Shown: in pieces, positions 34,718-45,689 of the stretch
Layout of the letters: each line of letters starts with the position of its first letter
Position numbering within the stretch: the stretch's first letter is position 1
Translations under genes and position numbers: made by a program
Source: Nemertoderma westbladi
Taxonomy: Eukaryota > Xenacoelomorpha > Nemertodermatida > Nemertodermatidae
Assembly: GCA_032718475.1 (NCBI GenBank)
Contig: JAUCBJ010007778.1
Span: forward strand, 1-64,000
Reading direction: 5' to 3'
DNA: 64,000 bases
The notes under the pieces: generated by a model
Told to the model about the DNA's origin: nothing
Database searches by the model: none
What the model saw: the letters and a program-made list of their open reading frames with translations, nothing else

Positions 34718-35400
34718 AAATTTTGGTGCTAGCACCAAATTTCGTACCCATCGCCAAAAAGTACAAGTTTGCGATGTCCAGTGCTGTTTTTTTTAATTCC
34801 ATCGGTTTCAGAACCCTCATAAACCCGTATAACGCAAGAAACAAGATGATACTATCTATTGTAATCGTGTAATTGTGGTGCTGGCACAACAATTTTCACC
34901 CACCGGCGAACAATGCAAGTTTGAAAACTCTTATGAAATTTTTACTGATTCCATTGAATTCAGAACCCTCACGAACCCGTATAGCGCAAGAAACAAGGTG
35001 ACACAATCAATTGATATATTTGATAGGTTCAAAATTTGGGGCTAGCACCAAATTTTGCACCAACTTCCGATACAATGTCTAGTTCGTATTATATTGCCAT
35101 TGAATTCAGAACAGCCATACACCTCTAAAACGCAATAAATAAATTGTCACAAGCAATTTTATCTCTTGAATGAATTTTTTTCAAAATTTCGTGCTAGCAC
35201 CAAAATTTACACTCAGCACCGAAAATACGCTTGGTGAAACTCGTATATATTCCATCGAAACAAGAATCCAAAAAAACCCCAATTGCGTAAAAAATAAGTT
35301 TCAAACAATCAATTTACAAAATTGACATATTTCAAAATTTGGTGCTGGCACCAAAATTTGGCACCCGCCGAAAAAGACATGTTTGAAATTTCTAAATTAA
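34718..35400. repeat. Degenerate 150-160-bp tandem repeat with GGTGCTAGCACC palindrome
   Basis: Five diverged units each carry a TTTGGTGCTAGCACCAAA-like palindrome, at 34,725, 34,877, 35,038, 35,190 and 35,341. Each also has a TTCAGAACCCTCACGAACCC-like block and CGCAAGAAACAAG. Spacings are about 152, 161, 152 and 151 bp. Divergence is much higher than in the Helitron core, so this is an older array. No homology to that core is visible. Confidence 0.8.
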
Positions 35401-35419
35401 TTTATATGAATTCCATCCA

Positions 35420-36200
35420 ATTGCTAACACCAAAAAACCGGTGTATATCAAAAATAGAGATGTTACGAATCATATTTAATGAAATGTAATTTTCAAAAAA
35501 CGTCTCAAAAAAAAGTGCCAAAAGTAGGGTTAAAAAATGGTGCTATAACTCCAAAACTACCCAATATTTTGAAAAACGGTTATCACTACTAGGAAGACAA
35601 TAGATTTTTAGGAAAAGTCATAAAATTTCAGATTCCCAACTGCGTTTGTTTCAGAACTATAACAAAAAAACCATGGAGGAAGGGGGTCATATTGACCCCC
35701 CCCCCCCCCCCCCCCCCCGGTTTAATAGGGTTAATGGAAATGAATTATTTTATACAGTAGTTATATTTAAACTTAAAAGATATACCTGTAATCCCCATCC
35801 ATAGCCCATTCCAAGTGTTGCAACGGGATCCCGATCCGAGTCCCGATCCCGATGGAAAAATATCGGGATTTTTCGGGATTTGCTATTTCTAAATTTATAT
35901 GCCCTGTAGCTTAAAATTTGTAAAATTGTATAAAATTGACAATTTTTGCTCGCCCCATCAAAATGAACAATTTTTGTTAAAAACAAAAATTTTAGAGGAT
36001 TTTCATTGGATGATTGATAAGTTGATTCATAGGGAAATGAGTTAAGAAATGCAAGGAAATTTCATAGACATGTTCCCAAAAAATTTCTATTTTATTAATT
36101 TTTTATAAAAAGTTTACTTTTAATAGTAAATATTTGCAGAAATATCCTCATATTAATTGCATAAAATATTCAGAGAGGTTTGGAATTTCATTAGACAGAC
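35420..36200. other. Intergenic with a 23-base C tract
   Basis: C tract at 35,696-35,718. Near 35,826-35,880 CCCGATCC and its complement GGGAT recur (GATCCCGATCCGAGTCCCGATC, then ATCGGGATTTTTCGGGATTT), forming a weak foldback. No gene. Confidence 0.45.
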
Positions 36201-36204
36201 GTTC

Positions 36205-37085
36205 CAATTTTTAATACCGTTGAAAATAGAAAGTATCAGATTCAAAGGATTTACAATTCGGGAGGTAGAAGTTTGAAGCACTAGCTCTGGTACTGTAAGA
36301 GTGTGTATCGCGTACTCTGTTGAATTTTTGTTTTAGGTAATTGGGACATTTACAATTATACACTTTATGCCGCACATGGTTAAGGCGTAGCTGCTTAACT
36401 CTACTATCTAAGTTAAGTAGTCCAGATTTAGAAAAGTCATCTGGAGTTAGGTGGTGCCGAGGTTTGTAGTCTTTAATAAATCGTACTACTTTATTCTGAG
36501 CTCTGTACTTGTAATTTACATTCAAACTGTTTGGTTAAGCCTTCATACCAAGAAGAGCATGCATAGTCCATGTGACACTGTATTAAAGAAGAGCAAAGTA
36601 ACTTGCGGGAGTCGGTGTTTAAACTATTTTTATTTCTGTATAGAAAACTAAGCCTACTGTTAACTTTCGAGAAAATATTTTTCACTGTACTTTCTCCTTG
36701 ATCCTTAGCCGTTCATCCAATATGGCGCCTAAATATTTAACTTTCTCTTTATTTTCAATCTTATGTCCATTACTAGTGACTTCAAACTTAATTACCTTCT
36801 TCAACTTTCTTTTGGAACCAAACAAATTACTTTCAGTCTTACCGTAGTGAATGGATAGCTTATTATCAACCAACCACTCATTACAGGATTCTAGAGCTGC
36901 ACTTAACTTTTGGGAAATATGTATAGGATCTTTATGAGAGAAAATAAGAGCACTGTCGTCGGCATATAAAATGAGTTTAAAATCGGGATCTATACTACTT
37001 ATCATATCATTTGCATAGCATACAAAAAGCAGAGGACCTAATATACTACCTTGCGGTACACCACATATATATATATCATCTTTAA
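36205..37085 (-). pseudogene. LINE reverse transcriptase fragment (LINE-A)
   Basis: Minus-strand frames (37,005-36,682, 36,685-36,491 and 36,525-36,211) together cover the C-terminal half of a non-LTR reverse transcriptase. They contain the palm motif GVPQGSILGPLLF (about 37,050-37,010), the catalytic LILYADDSALIFS, the VKYLGAILDE block, the thumb region SLIQCHMDYACSSWY, and a C-terminal tail. At least two frame shifts and the missing 5' portion make it a dead, 5'-truncated copy. Clade assignment would need a tree. Confidence 0.75.
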
Positions 37086-37212
37086 TCCAGAAAATTTAAA
37101 ATTATAACTATTAACAGCAATAAAATAAATCTCCCATATCATAATCTAAAAATAATGCAACCTACAGTAGTATTAAGTAGCAGTAGCACAATTTGACAAT
37201 AATATTTTCTAA

Positions 37213-39000
37213 TTAAGTTGACAATTCTAAATCGCACATGGCCCGAATTCTAGAATATATATATATATAAGACTCATTATCGACACAGGTTACCAAACTA
37301 CAGCTGGAGTTAATTATACGTGAATTTAAACTTGAAATTGAGCGGTACCTAATATGTATAAAACAACGAAGGTTATGAGCACCAAAGAATTCAGACATAC
37401 TACTCCGGAAAAGGCATTTCAATGCATTGCAATGCAACGGTGTTAAGTATGCACGGAACAACATAACCTTAGTCGGTACAGAGCAGGCAGAAAACTTTCG
37501 AACGAGGGAGTTTCCTCTTGCATATAAACCTCTTACACTTCTTTATATCATAATCATCATCACAGGTATCATAAAAAATATGGCCTAAATAATTGTATGT
37601 ATTGGTTCTTGGAATAACATGATCGTTTGGAAATAAAGATGCAAATGAATTTAACTTACAACCTGATGGAATTATATGCATAACTTTAGTTTTCTTTAAA
37701 TTAAAATGAATATTATGAGAGACAGCAAACGTGCACAACAATCCAAAAGGCGCTGTAACCCTAATGCAGAATTTGATATCAGACAAATATCGTCAGCATA
37801 CAGTACATGGCTCTGATATTATATTAATATCAATAATTAAATAATGTAAACAATAAGATATTATAGTGGTCGGTGCTTGTCCCAACAATTCAAATAACCC
37901 ATCCTATTCTTCTTGCTATAAAGTTCCAGTTCTTTGCAACTGTTTTTTATGTCCATCACCATTAACAGATTGCTTTGCTATTGGCCCTTCTGTCAGTCTG
38001 CCCTTCCTTCTTCCTTCATATATGTAGTCCAGGTGCCGGAAGAGGTGCTATCTAGATGCCTAGAATTACAGTACATTAAATGATTTAGACAGATACCATC
38101 TAGCATACAACTAACATTACAAGCTACTAAACTACCTGATAAGTCATCCATATAGAGATTGAACAGATACGGAGACAAAAGATTTGGCACCATTTGATAC
38201 TGAGAATAACCTAGATAATGTAGAACCCCATTTGACCCTAATTGATTGATTTCTATACCAATAAGCAATGATACGCACACTGTAAATAGGAATATTTCTG
38301 GAAATAAGTTTCTGAAATAGTAAGTTATGATCGAGTCTATCAAATGCCTTCGAGGCATCACAAAAACAAATAATACTGGAGAGTTATTAGATATGTAGTA
38401 ATTTATTATTTCCTTTAGTGTATAAATGCACACCTCTGTACCACTACCTCGCTCAAACCCAAACTGATATTCACTTGTAATAATATGAGACTCAATACGA
38501 GATAATATTATGTATTCAGATATCTTACTTATAATTGTAGCTATAGCAACCGGCCTGTAATTAGATTTCTCTTGAATACTAGACCATTCTTATCTTTAAT
38601 CACGGGAATTATCAAACTATGAATAATTCCCATATACATTATTTCGCATATACCCATGAAAAAGCATCGAGTTAAACAATAAAGCTAAGAAAACATTTAA
38701 ACGGTGACTATTACTATGTTTAAAATGTTCAGCTGCCAATTTATCTGGACCTGATGATTTATCGAAACTTAAGTTAGAAATTGCACCAACATTAATAATG
38801 CATCAATATCTTCATTATAAATACTACTGTTCGAATTAGAATTTAATAAATTGGAATATTCATCAGTAAACAGTTCACAAATATCTACACCACCTACTGC
38901 ACCACTTACTACATTTGGCAGTGGCACATTAACCTTACCCTGTTTTTGTACATCTTTCCAGAAAGTATTGTAATCCTTTTTTAGGATTGATAGGACCACA
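37213..39000 (-). pseudogene. Second LINE reverse transcriptase relic (LINE-B)
   Basis: On the minus strand a pre-RT segment (NTFWKDVQKQGKV, 38,999-38,770) leads to RT fragments (LSPYLFNLYMDDLSGSLVAC near 38,150), the catalytic YADD at about 37,810-37,800, LNYLG-type thumb blocks (YNYLGHIF) and a tail to 37,213. Many stops and shifts. Between MLDGICLNHLMYC (about 38,070) and YADDICLIS (about 37,805) there is roughly 250 bp of unrelated sequence interrupting the catalytic region. It differs from LINE-A and is probably another clade. Confidence 0.65.
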
Positions 39001-39070
39001 GGTAATATCTTGTACAGTAGACTTCGATTTGCTAATGACTACAGTTTGACCTCTGTCTGACAGGTAGGAC

Positions 39071-39253
39071 TTGAAGGAGGAGCTTATACCACCCTGCAAG
39101 ATGACGGGATCTGATGGAGACATTCTTCGGGCAAATAACGTTCAATCAGCTTGCCAACCCAGTGATATTCCCTATTTGGTTGTACAAGGTGACGGTATTC
39201 TTGCAGAGTATAATAACAATGATAACGCACTTCTATGGTCAACGAATACTTGA
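39071..39253 (+). pseudogene. Bulb-type (B-lectin) domain fragment
   Basis: A 60-residue frame ends in PYLVVQGDG, then EYNNNDNALLWSTNT and TGA. Q-x-D-G, an aromatic residue, then LWSTNT is the repeat signature of mannose-binding bulb-type lectin domains, in which each subdomain has a QxDxNxVxY site. Here the site is QGDGILAEY, so the Asn is replaced. Only one subdomain is present and it stops abruptly, with no signal peptide or clear splice sites. It may be a stray exon, a pseudogene, or a chance match. Confidence 0.4.
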
Positions 39254-39639
39254 GGAATGTGCTTATGTAAGTTAGGATTAATATTTCTCTAGATAAAATC
39301 TTTCGTTTAATCTATCAAAGTCATGGCACACCTACTGATTTAAACATAAAACATACATACCTAGATGAATACTTTATTTAATAAATAATATGAATTTTGT
39401 GAAGGGAATTAGTTATCTGCATATAAAGCTACTTACTGTAGTTCCTTGTGCTATTCGAAAACGACAGATAGATCGATACAAGACAACAACGTAAGAAGAA
39501 TCAGTATGCAGGTCGCAATAAACTGATCTTCAGAGAATGTCTGATGATGCCGGATAAATTCCATAACCTTGACAATTTATTTACTGCAGACCATGTCCCA
39601 TTCAATTTCATGGGCCATAATTACCCTCATAAAGGTTAT

Positions 39640-39992
39640 CTAATATATCCAGGCAACAGAAGTCTATTGCATGAAGATACGCAAGGCCACCCACCAACCA
39701 TTGAACACACTGATACTCATCCCCGCTGAGGGGAATCCGTATTTTTCACACTGAAGGCTCGTTAAGCCTAGGAATGCCTGTTCACCACCATGGGTGATCT
39801 TCCACAGTAAACCCTTCCACTCTGTTCTCCAAGTTGCCATTTATCGACCACTGAAGGATGAAAGCCAGAGTTGGACTAGGTTGCAGCATTTAAAGAACTG
39901 TGCCCAAACAGTGCTGCCCCATCTAGGGATCGAACCAAGGCTTCCTAATTGGAAGCCCAGGAATTTCACAACTAGAACATGCTGCTGCTTGT
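39640..39992 (-). mobile_element. Probable tRNA-derived SINE
   Basis: On the minus strand the head has a B-box-like GGTTCGATCCC (about 39,940-39,925), preceded by a self-complementary GGCTTCCAATTAGGAAGCC and a weak A-box-like TCTAGTTG. A roughly 250-bp non-coding body follows. An RNA polymerase III head with a longer body is the SINE plan. Translation of the other strand gives a GIEPRLPNW-type peptide that commonly arises from such heads. The 3' end is not defined. Confidence 0.4.
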
Positions 39993-40304
39993 ATATATTA
40001 TTTTTGCGTAAGTTATTTTAACTTTAATTCATAAATGAATCCCATAGTAAAATACGTACTCAAACGGAGCGCTATAGTGGCCAATGTTGACACAATAATA
40101 AACTACATAGTGATTTGATATTGCGCAAATTCTAGAACCCTTTGCAATGGTGCAAATGCGACGCAGAAAGTAGGTATCTAGTTTGGTAATCCGCACTACA
40201 ACGAATATGAACAAACAGAGGTATATTTATGGTACCTAAAGCTAATCGTATGCTAATAGTAAGTATGCTAGTACTTGCCAATAACTCTAGGTATATTAAA
40301 AAAC

Positions 40305-40945
40305 CGTCTCGTACACGTTCGTGGGGACTTCGCGCAGCACGTAGTCGGCAAGCCTTGGCATACGGTTCATATAGAGCAAATGGGGCATGTCTAGTTTGGA
40401 CCCCATATCCCATGCTATAAATGTATTCATTCGATATACAATCATATGTTAATCCGCTAGGTGGTGTCAAATTGTTATTCTGCAATTTCGTACTTACCAG
40501 TGCAGCACTGTACAGCAGTACCGTACCGGTAGGCCTATGTCATTACTTCTGAGTCTCTAGCGGATCCCCAATTAAATGTCTTGACTTTTCAATTTCGTAA
40601 AAGATAGACTTCATGATTCTCTACAGGCCACCAAAATTTCAGCTCAGGAAAATGAGGCCTTCCCGAGAAATTTAACATTTTCTAAAAACCACATAATCTG
40701 TCGTAGCTGACGTCAGACTGCATGATTTTTCACCAAACTTTAGAAACTTTCTAAACTTTCTCTCTACTACTTACCTACTAAGTTTGGTTCAATTCCGAAC
40801 GAGCGATGCCGAGAAATTCGCGTTCAAACATTTACCAGACAGACGGACAGACAGACAGACGGACAGACAGACAGACGGACATGCCCCATTTGCCCTATAT
40901 GAACCGTATGCAAAGGCTCGCCGACTACGTGTCTCGCCCCACAAT
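40305..40945. mobile_element. Two opposite copies of a short Helitron-like family with a GACA/GACG microsatellite
   Basis: The plus copy (about 40,700-40,945) has CTGACGTCAGACTGC, TTTCTAAACTTTCT, TTTGGTTCAATTCCGAACGA, a (GACAGACG)n tract at 40,838-40,880, then CCCCATTTGCCCTATATGAA and GTCTCGCCCCACAA. Its tail is found inverted at 40,305-40,410. The layout (microsatellite next to a conserved core) resembles HINE-type non-autonomous elements. Related pieces are at 26,900-27,175 and 34,150-34,320. Confidence 0.5.
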
Positions 40946-40999
40946 TATTCAGTTAGGGAGGGGGCAGATAGGGAAGGAAAGGGAGCAATAAAATTCATC

Positions 41000-41960
41000 C
41001 CTTTCCAGGGGAAATTTGATGCAAATAACAGCTGATTACTCTGAAAAATAAAACTGTAACCTGTTGTACAGTATATTGTATTAAAATAAAGTGTGGGCCT
41101 ACATAAAGAAATATACAGTATAAGAAGAAAGGGAAAATGCCGAAAGGGAAAAATTTATACAAAGGGAAACTGCGGTCCTCCCTGACAAATTTATTTTATT
41201 TCATTAAATGCCGACGCTGCATACAGTAGTAGTATATGAAGCAGATTTCGGGCATATTTAGTGAAAACTGAAAAGGTAAGGAAATGGAACACATTTGGAA
41301 ACATATAAGAATCGAGATTTCGACAAAAAAACATAAACACATAATTTATATGTCCCGCTAACGGAAAGGGAAAACATAATATTTTTATAAAATTTAAAAT
41401 TTTTTAATTTATATCGATGGTCGGACGGTGAATAGAACAGTATGGCGCAGGTGGTACTCAACTCTAATAATCCATCTGGCCATCAACACTCCACAAGATA
41501 ACTTTTGCCAATGATATATTACTGTATAATGTTTATATACAGAGAAAAATTATAGTTAACATATTCAATATACAATCCTTTACAGAAACGAGGCTTTCTA
41601 ACCACAACATAGCCTACCCTTGCCTTGGCACGGGGCACCAATTTCCAGGCCAATTTTAATTGTTCGCTGCCCAGTTATGTACATGCAGTATAAATACCAT
41701 TTTGCTGATTACTACTAAGTATATTATAATGATAGCAGATGTCCAATAGATATAAACTGTAATTAGCCACCCACCTGTTCGGTTATGTGTGATGACTAAT
41801 TAGTATAACAAATAATATTATAATATAATAATTACAATACAATACATTATTATAGTGCACAACATCAGAAGCAGTAAAATATATATAATGTAAATGTTAT
41901 ACTGTAGGAACCAATAATATTTGTGTTGTTTTATTTGTTGTGAATATCACGTAGATAATA
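41000..41960. other. Intergenic upstream of the UGT gene
   Basis: No gene seen. 40,985-41,075 matches the interspersed repeat at 28,520 and 18,683 (AAATTCATCCCTTTCCAGGG, then AAAATAAAACTGTAACCTGTT). Otherwise AT-rich. Confidence 0.4.
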
Positions 41961-41964
41961 ATAT

Positions 41965-41975
41965 TTTATATAAAG
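41965..41975 (+). promoter_or_regulatory. TATA-like box upstream of the UGT gene
   Basis: TTTATATAAAG lies 44 bp before the UGT start codon, so initiation about 30 bp downstream would leave a very short 5' UTR. An alternative is that TTTCCAG at 41,991-41,997 is a splice acceptor for an upstream non-coding exon. Confidence 0.35.
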
Positions 41976-42018
41976 TAAGATTCATTGAGGTTTCCAGGCA
42001 ACTACCAAAGTCAACAAT

Positions 42019-43665
42019 ATGATTGGCGTCATTTTAATCTTAACGCAATTGCTATCGATAGTTCAAGCCTACAACATTCTGGTTTTACCTCAACTGTTGC
42101 CGCACATTCATAAGAGCAGATGGCACAGACAACTCACCGTGATGGAAGCGTTGTTGGAACGCGGTCATAACATTACAGTACTTGTCAACGAAGATCATAA
42201 AGTTGAGGATATTTTATTACAGAGGGCGACAGTAAAGACATTCAATTGCTACAAATGCGTGGAGGAAATAGCCGGAGTAAACGGATCAATGAATGCAAAA
42301 AATGTTTTAGAGCGACGTCTAGTCGATCAGGCGTCACTGTTCTTAAATTCATCCACGTCAGGATTGCTGAGTCTTGTTATAAATGATATAATTCCTTCTT
42401 TTATAAAACAAGACGTGGTGCCAATACAGCGGTTATTTGAGAATAACGAAGGTCTGATGAGAGAGTTAAAAAATGAAAGCTTTGATTTGGTAATTCAAGA
42501 ATTGCAATTGCAACCATTTGGTACATCTCTCGTGCTTACGGAATATTTTGAAAAACCATTCGTTCTTTTCGCTCCACCGTTGACTCAGCCATGGTTGTTC
42601 TCCAGTCTCAGAGTACCAATCATGCTATCATACACGCCAACAGATGTCTTACTCCCGAATTTTACCAACAATATGAATTTTTACGAGAGATTTATCAACG
42701 CTGTTGCTCATTACGTAGCTAGCATAGGCTACTGGGTTATTGAAAGTAGATTCGATGGTGTCCGCGCAAGTCTGGGTGTGTCCAATTTCGAAAGTATCTC
42801 TAACACAGTCCCGAAAGCGGAATTGGTTTTTCTTCAGATGTACCCGTTTATCGATTATCCGCTAGCGTTACCTCCAAACGTGATTGGTAACGGGGGTTAC
42901 GCTGTTTCGAAACCCAAACCACTAGTTGGAAAATTTAAATTAATAGCTGATTCGGCTGTTAATGGTCTCGTTATATTTACATTCGGATCATACATGTCTC
43001 GTTTCTCGGAATATCACGGAGATATTTTCGCGAGAGCTCTAGCTAAATTAAACCAAACCGTAATCTGGAGATTTCAAGGGCAAGTTCCGAAATCGCTGGG
43101 TAGCAACACTCATCTGTTTCCTTGGATACCGCAGGTGGACTTATTGGCCCATTGCAACACACGGGGTTTTCTTACACACGGTGGGAGTAACGGAATGATG
43201 GAGGCTATGACACATGGTGTTCCCATGGTAATTATACCTATCTGGTGGGATCAACCATCGAATGCTTTGAAATTGGAGAGCCATGGCTTCGGAGTACGAC
43301 TCAATCCGCCTAATGATATCACAGAAAGTAAAATCATATCTGCACTGCACCAAATTATATACAACCCTAAGTATAGAAGCAATCTTATTAGAGCTTCTAA
43401 TTTTTTGAAACCAGGTCCTAGGTCGGCATTAAACACGACTGTTTATTGGATAGAACATGTTTTAGAATATGGTTCAGATCATTTGAAGACACCAGCTACG
43501 AAACTAAGCTTTATTGAATATTATATGTTAGATGTCAATCTTATTTTAGGTGTTGTAATTTTGGTAATGGGTTTTTGTACCTATCGCCTGGTTTTGCGCG
43601 CTTTGTTATTCATATCGGGAATATTTTGTGTAAGTGACTCTTATTTCAAGGAGAAACTGTTGTAG
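42019..43665 (+). CDS. UDP-glycosyltransferase (UGT family), single exon, 548 aa
   Basis: Intact intronless UGT, a type I ER membrane enzyme that transfers sugar from a UDP-sugar (usually glucuronic acid or glucose) to lipophilic acceptors. Residues 1-17 form a signal peptide. The N-terminal acceptor domain contains PHIHKSRWH..LLERGHNITVL. The donor-binding signature is complete: FPWIPQVDLL, then FLTHGGSNG (384-392), GVPM (400-403) and WWDQPSNA (409-416). A transmembrane helix lies at about 507-528, and the C-terminus KEKLL is a KxKxx ER-retrieval motif. Aligned to other animal UGTs, the catalytic His of the KSH motif appears to be Arg34 (codon 42,118-42,120), and the partner Asp after the FDLVI block appears to be Glu161. 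AATAAA at 43,997-44,002 could end the transcript. The length is usual for the family (about 520-530, slightly longer here). Confidence 0.95.
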   Translation: MIGVILILTQLLSIVQAYNILVLPQLLPHIHKSRWHRQLTVMEALLERGHNITVLVNEDHKVEDILLQRATVKTFNCYKCVEEIAGVNGSMNAKNVLERRLVDQASLFLNSSTSGLLSLVINDIIPSFIKQDVVPIQRLFENNEGLMRELKNESFDLVIQELQLQPFGTSLVLTEYFEKPFVLFAPPLTQPWLFSSLRVPIMLSYTPTDVLLPNFTNNMNFYERFINAVAHYVASIGYWVIESRFDGVRASLGVSNFESISNTVPKAELVFLQMYPFIDYPLALPPNVIGNGGYAVSKPKPLVGKFKLIADSAVNGLVIFTFGSYMSRFSEYHGDIFARALAKLNQTVIWRFQGQVPKSLGSNTHLFPWIPQVDLLAHCNTRGFLTHGGSNGMMEAMTHGVPMVIIPIWWDQPSNALKLESHGFGVRLNPPNDITESKIISALHQIIYNPKYRSNLIRASNFLKPGPRSALNTTVYWIEHVLEYGSDHLKTPATKLSFIEYYMLDVNLILGVVILVMGFCTYRLVLRALLFISGIFCVSDSYFKEKLL

Positions 43666-44535
43666 ATATTAATGTGGATTTCAGTGCATGTAATTAATTA
43701 GTGTATCGCCTAGTGAACAATCGTAAACTGACGGAACAATCATTAGCTTTGGTGGAATAGCGAATGGAGTTAAATCGGGATAAAATGATGATAGCTAGGT
43801 GTTCTTTGTACAACATTCCCAGTATCACTGTTATAAACCGGTAACCATAATGATGTACCACAATTCTATAAGATTTTACATTTTATACAATTATAGGCTA
43901 CGGCAGATTAAATATTGTATATTTTGTAAATACGTCAGCCTATTAAAATTAATAAGATCCCATCAATTCGCAGTTATCGAAGTTATCCAACACAATAATA
44001 AAGCAAAATATTAAAATAATTACACCGGCTGTCAAATTTTGAACCTGTATTTCATATTTCTTATACTTGTCAACCAAAGCAATGGTACTTATGAAGTTAT
44101 TTACGATCATCTATTATTATCGATGGTATAATTACAGTAAAGATATACAGTTATCGGTAAGTCGGTAATAATAATATGATCTAAGCGAATGGACTATTAG
44201 TTATATGTCATTTTGTGTTTAATTGTATTTTAAATGTAAACTATGTTTGAAATATAAATGTTAAAAAATAAATATATTTAATTTCCAATAAATAAGAAAT
44301 CACTAATGGATAATGTCATTTAAACTGTGATTTAAAGTTACTTATGCTCATTCGATCAGACATTTCCTGAGGACTGTCGAAGTTAACTGTCAAAATTTTG
44401 GTCTTTTTGGAGTTACATCTTTGTATAGTGTTAGGTTGCACTTCTTGGGAACTGGGAGCAACTTATTCGTTCATACCCCCCCCCCCCCGATAAAGTTAAA
44501 CAAAGTTAGTTAGCAAGTAAGCGTATTTCAGGTTT
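43666..44535. other. UGT 3' flank, nothing further recognised
   Basis: Contains probable poly(A) signals (43,997-44,002, and AATAAA runs near 44,270-44,290) and a C tract at about 44,476-44,488. No other gene is supported. Confidence 0.5.
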
Positions 44536-44808
44536 AGAGGGTGGGCGGAGGAAGCAGAAAACCACAAAATCCGGAAGTGCCAGAAACTCATGGACCGGGG
44601 CTACCTCTTCCACCCGGTAGCCTACGAGACCTTGGGCCGCTCCGGCCATGAAACATCTGAGTTCCTGAAAGAGATCGGGGCCAGGCTCCATTCTGCCAAC
44701 CAGGAACCTCGATCTCACCGCTTCCTCAAGCAGAGACAGACCATCGTTATCGTGGGCGGATCCATGAATTGGCTGCTAAGGGGGGGGGGGGGGGGGGGGT
44801 GCTGACAG
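44536..44808 (+). pseudogene. Retroelement pol C-terminal tail relic
   Basis: The plus frame around KCQKLMDRGYLFHPVAYETLG, continuing SGHETSEFLKEIG and PRSHRFLKQR, resembles the conserved C-terminal block (x-F-x-P-x-A-x-E-T-x-G ... FL...R) seen after reverse transcriptase in some invertebrate LINE-like elements. The preceding RT is absent and the frame ends in a G tract (44,780-44,799). The clade is not determined. Confidence 0.4.
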
Positions 44809-44809
44809 T

Positions 44810-45680
44810 TTGAGCCTGAGGAAGTCCATAATCAGGGGTCTGGGGTCACAGCCCTCAGCAGGATTTAGGTTGTGGGTGGAGCCCCGGTTGTAGGCGGAGA
44901 TATACTGTAGTATGGGTATGGTATGTCGTAGTCCCTCCCACTCCCGCCCGGTCCCAATAAATTTTGAAATTATTTATCATTATGTTTTTTTATTATTTAG
45001 TTTAAAATTTAGTTAAAAATTGAACAAAATTCATTTAATTTTTTTAAATTCAGTAAACTAATAATATTTTTTCGATTTATTAGCCGTATTACTTTATTGT
45101 GAAAAAGAGAAATAACTTTATTTAGTTAACTCCAAGTAATTGATGAGTCAAAAAATATAATTTATATAAGTAGTGTCAACCGACGAATCCTTTATGGGCA
45201 AAGCAATCTATAACTTTCCCCGAAGCAGTGGGTTACCCTTACACGATCACGATGTACAGTAGGCCTAGGGCAGAATGGGACGAAGGTCCATATTGTTAGA
45301 TTAAGGAATATGATCAGGGATATATTATTATTATAAGCAAAACAATAAACTAGAGTAATTAGCACAGGTTACAGATAAGATGTAATAACATGGTGGAAGG
45401 TTGCTGATTCTGAGAACTAATGATGAGTATCCGCTTGCACTAAGGTGCAGTACCGGGCATTCCCAGCAAAATAGCGCCCCCAGATCTCAAGATCAGTCAA
45501 ACACTTTACCAGTTCATCCATATCAGCCTATTACTGTATAAACTCCTGTGTCCTTAAGCAAGCTGTACACATCACAAACATCACGTCTACGCAAGTTCCA
45601 AATTCTACATATGGAATGGATTTCCAATAGGATCAGTTTATGACGGTTCCACAACCTTTGTATCCTCTACTTATGGAGAT
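44810..45680. other. Intergenic, nothing recognised
   Basis: AT-rich. Short sense fragments near 45,430-45,680 may belong to the LINE relic that follows, but are too decayed to assign. Confidence 0.35.
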
Positions 45681-45689
45681 ACAGACCCA

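Noticed and set aside
39925-39992. A functional tRNA gene
   Set aside because: Only the B-box and one stem are convincing; the acceptor stem and A-box are poor, so a SINE head fits better.
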